DNA from: Bosea sp. F3-2
GTDB lineage: Bacteria > Pseudomonadota > Alphaproteobacteria > Rhizobiales > Beijerinckiaceae
DNA length: 64,000 nucleotides
Direction: 5' to 3'
Assembly: GCF_008253865.1 (NCBI RefSeq)
Contig: NZ_CP042331.1
Location: 2,728,001-2,792,000 of the forward strand
Shown here piece after piece: positions 63,777-64,000 of the stretch; positions within the stretch are counted from its first letter, which is position 1, and every line of letters begins with the position of its first letter. The notes beneath the pieces are model-generated. The model did not search any database, was not told the origin of the DNA, and saw only the letters and a list, made by a program, of their open reading frames with translations. The translations under genes and the position numbers were made by a program.

Positions 63777-64000
63777 TCAGCCCTCCGATCCGTCGAAAGC
63801 GGCGGGGTTCTCGAGGACGGAGTAGCCGCGGCGCCAGTTCTGCCAGGCGACCTGGATCGCACGCAGCGTCATCAGCGCGAAGGCGGCCAGCACGGCGTAG
63901 AAGACGATCGATTTCGGCAGGTCGACCGTGGTCATCATCTCATCGGGGATGAGCGAGGCGTATTTCCAGACGAGCCAGGTCGCATAGCCGAGGAAGCCGA
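63777..64000 (-). CDS. dctQ: TRAP transporter small permease (DctQ type), partial
   Basis: The last 73 codons of a gene that runs off the right edge. The visible part includes two likely membrane stretches (GFLGYATWLVWKYASLI and IVFYAVLAAFALMTLRAI), then WQNWRRGYSVLENPAAFDGSEG at the C-terminus, as in DctQ subunits. The TGA stop is three bases from the dctM ATG, so the two are co-transcribed. Confidence 0.85.
   Translation of the reverse strand, partial: GFLGYATWLVWKYASLIPDEMMTTVDLPKSIVFYAVLAAFALMTLRAIQVAWQNWRRGYSVLENPAAFDGSEG

Overview
The window is a 64 kb, GC-rich stretch of chromosome. The gene families, the alphaproteobacterial GTTC-N7-GTTC LexA-type box and many 105-bp mosaic palindromes of the RIME type point to a member of the Hyphomicrobiales (Rhizobiales). 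A Bosea- or Beijerinckiaceae-like organism is my guess from general resemblance and was not tested. It reads as ordinary chromosome: dense genes in both orientations, no phage, transposase, CRISPR array, tRNA or rRNA seen.

Layout: (1) 1-9.1 kb: end of an omega-amino-acid:pyruvate aminotransferase, a secreted serine hydrolase, a peptide-deformylase paralogue that lacks metal ligands, then a leftward fatty-acid beta-oxidation operon (acyl-CoA dehydrogenase, thiolase, FadB/J-type protein) preceded by a MerR regulator. (2) 9.4-14.7 kb: a PodJ-like coiled-coil/Sel1 protein and a TauE/SafE exporter translationally coupled to its usual alphaproteobacterial partner. (3) 14.8-20 kb: molybdenum-cofactor genes (moeA, TusA-like, mobA, DUF2478), an Mrp-type Fe-S carrier and an SRPBCC protein behind a perfect LexA-type box. 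(4) 20-28.8 kb: O-antigen-ligase-like membrane protein, threonine dehydratase, M15-type peptidase, M20 amidohydrolase, L-2-hydroxyglutarate oxidase-like protein, then eda, pgl and zwf. (5) 28.9-34.7 kb: a dipeptide-type ABC transporter (binding protein, two permeases, two ATPases). (6) 34.9-41.7 kb: a three-gene, tightly coupled predicted amidoligase/transglutaminase system, with a lone fourth member at 48 kb. (7) 41.8-50 kb: HxlR regulator and quinone-oxidoreductase pair, copper-storage-like Cys-rich protein, aldehyde dehydrogenase with a hairpin over its ribosome site, a 50-residue membrane protein, PPOX protein, PAP2 phosphatase with a lipid kinase, PRC-barrel protein and a glycine-zipper lipoprotein. 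(8) 50.2-58.4 kb: a complete five-step histidine-utilisation locus, hutFC against hutIHGUD, with a double-palindrome operator between. (9) 58.6-64 kb: a divergent pair of citrate-synthase-like genes, one carrying an N-terminal DNA-binding domain, with inverted repeats and a TATAAT between them; then cfa and a TRAP transporter running off the edge.

Three things stand out. First, the amidoligase/transglutaminase cluster probably makes or removes peptide-like bonds of unknown chemistry. Second, the helix-turn-helix/citrate-synthase fusion looks like a metabolic enzyme turned sensor-regulator of its divergent neighbour. Third, dispersed palindromic elements repeatedly supply the stop codon (TAG inside a terminal CTAG) of the adjoining gene: six genes here end inside an element.
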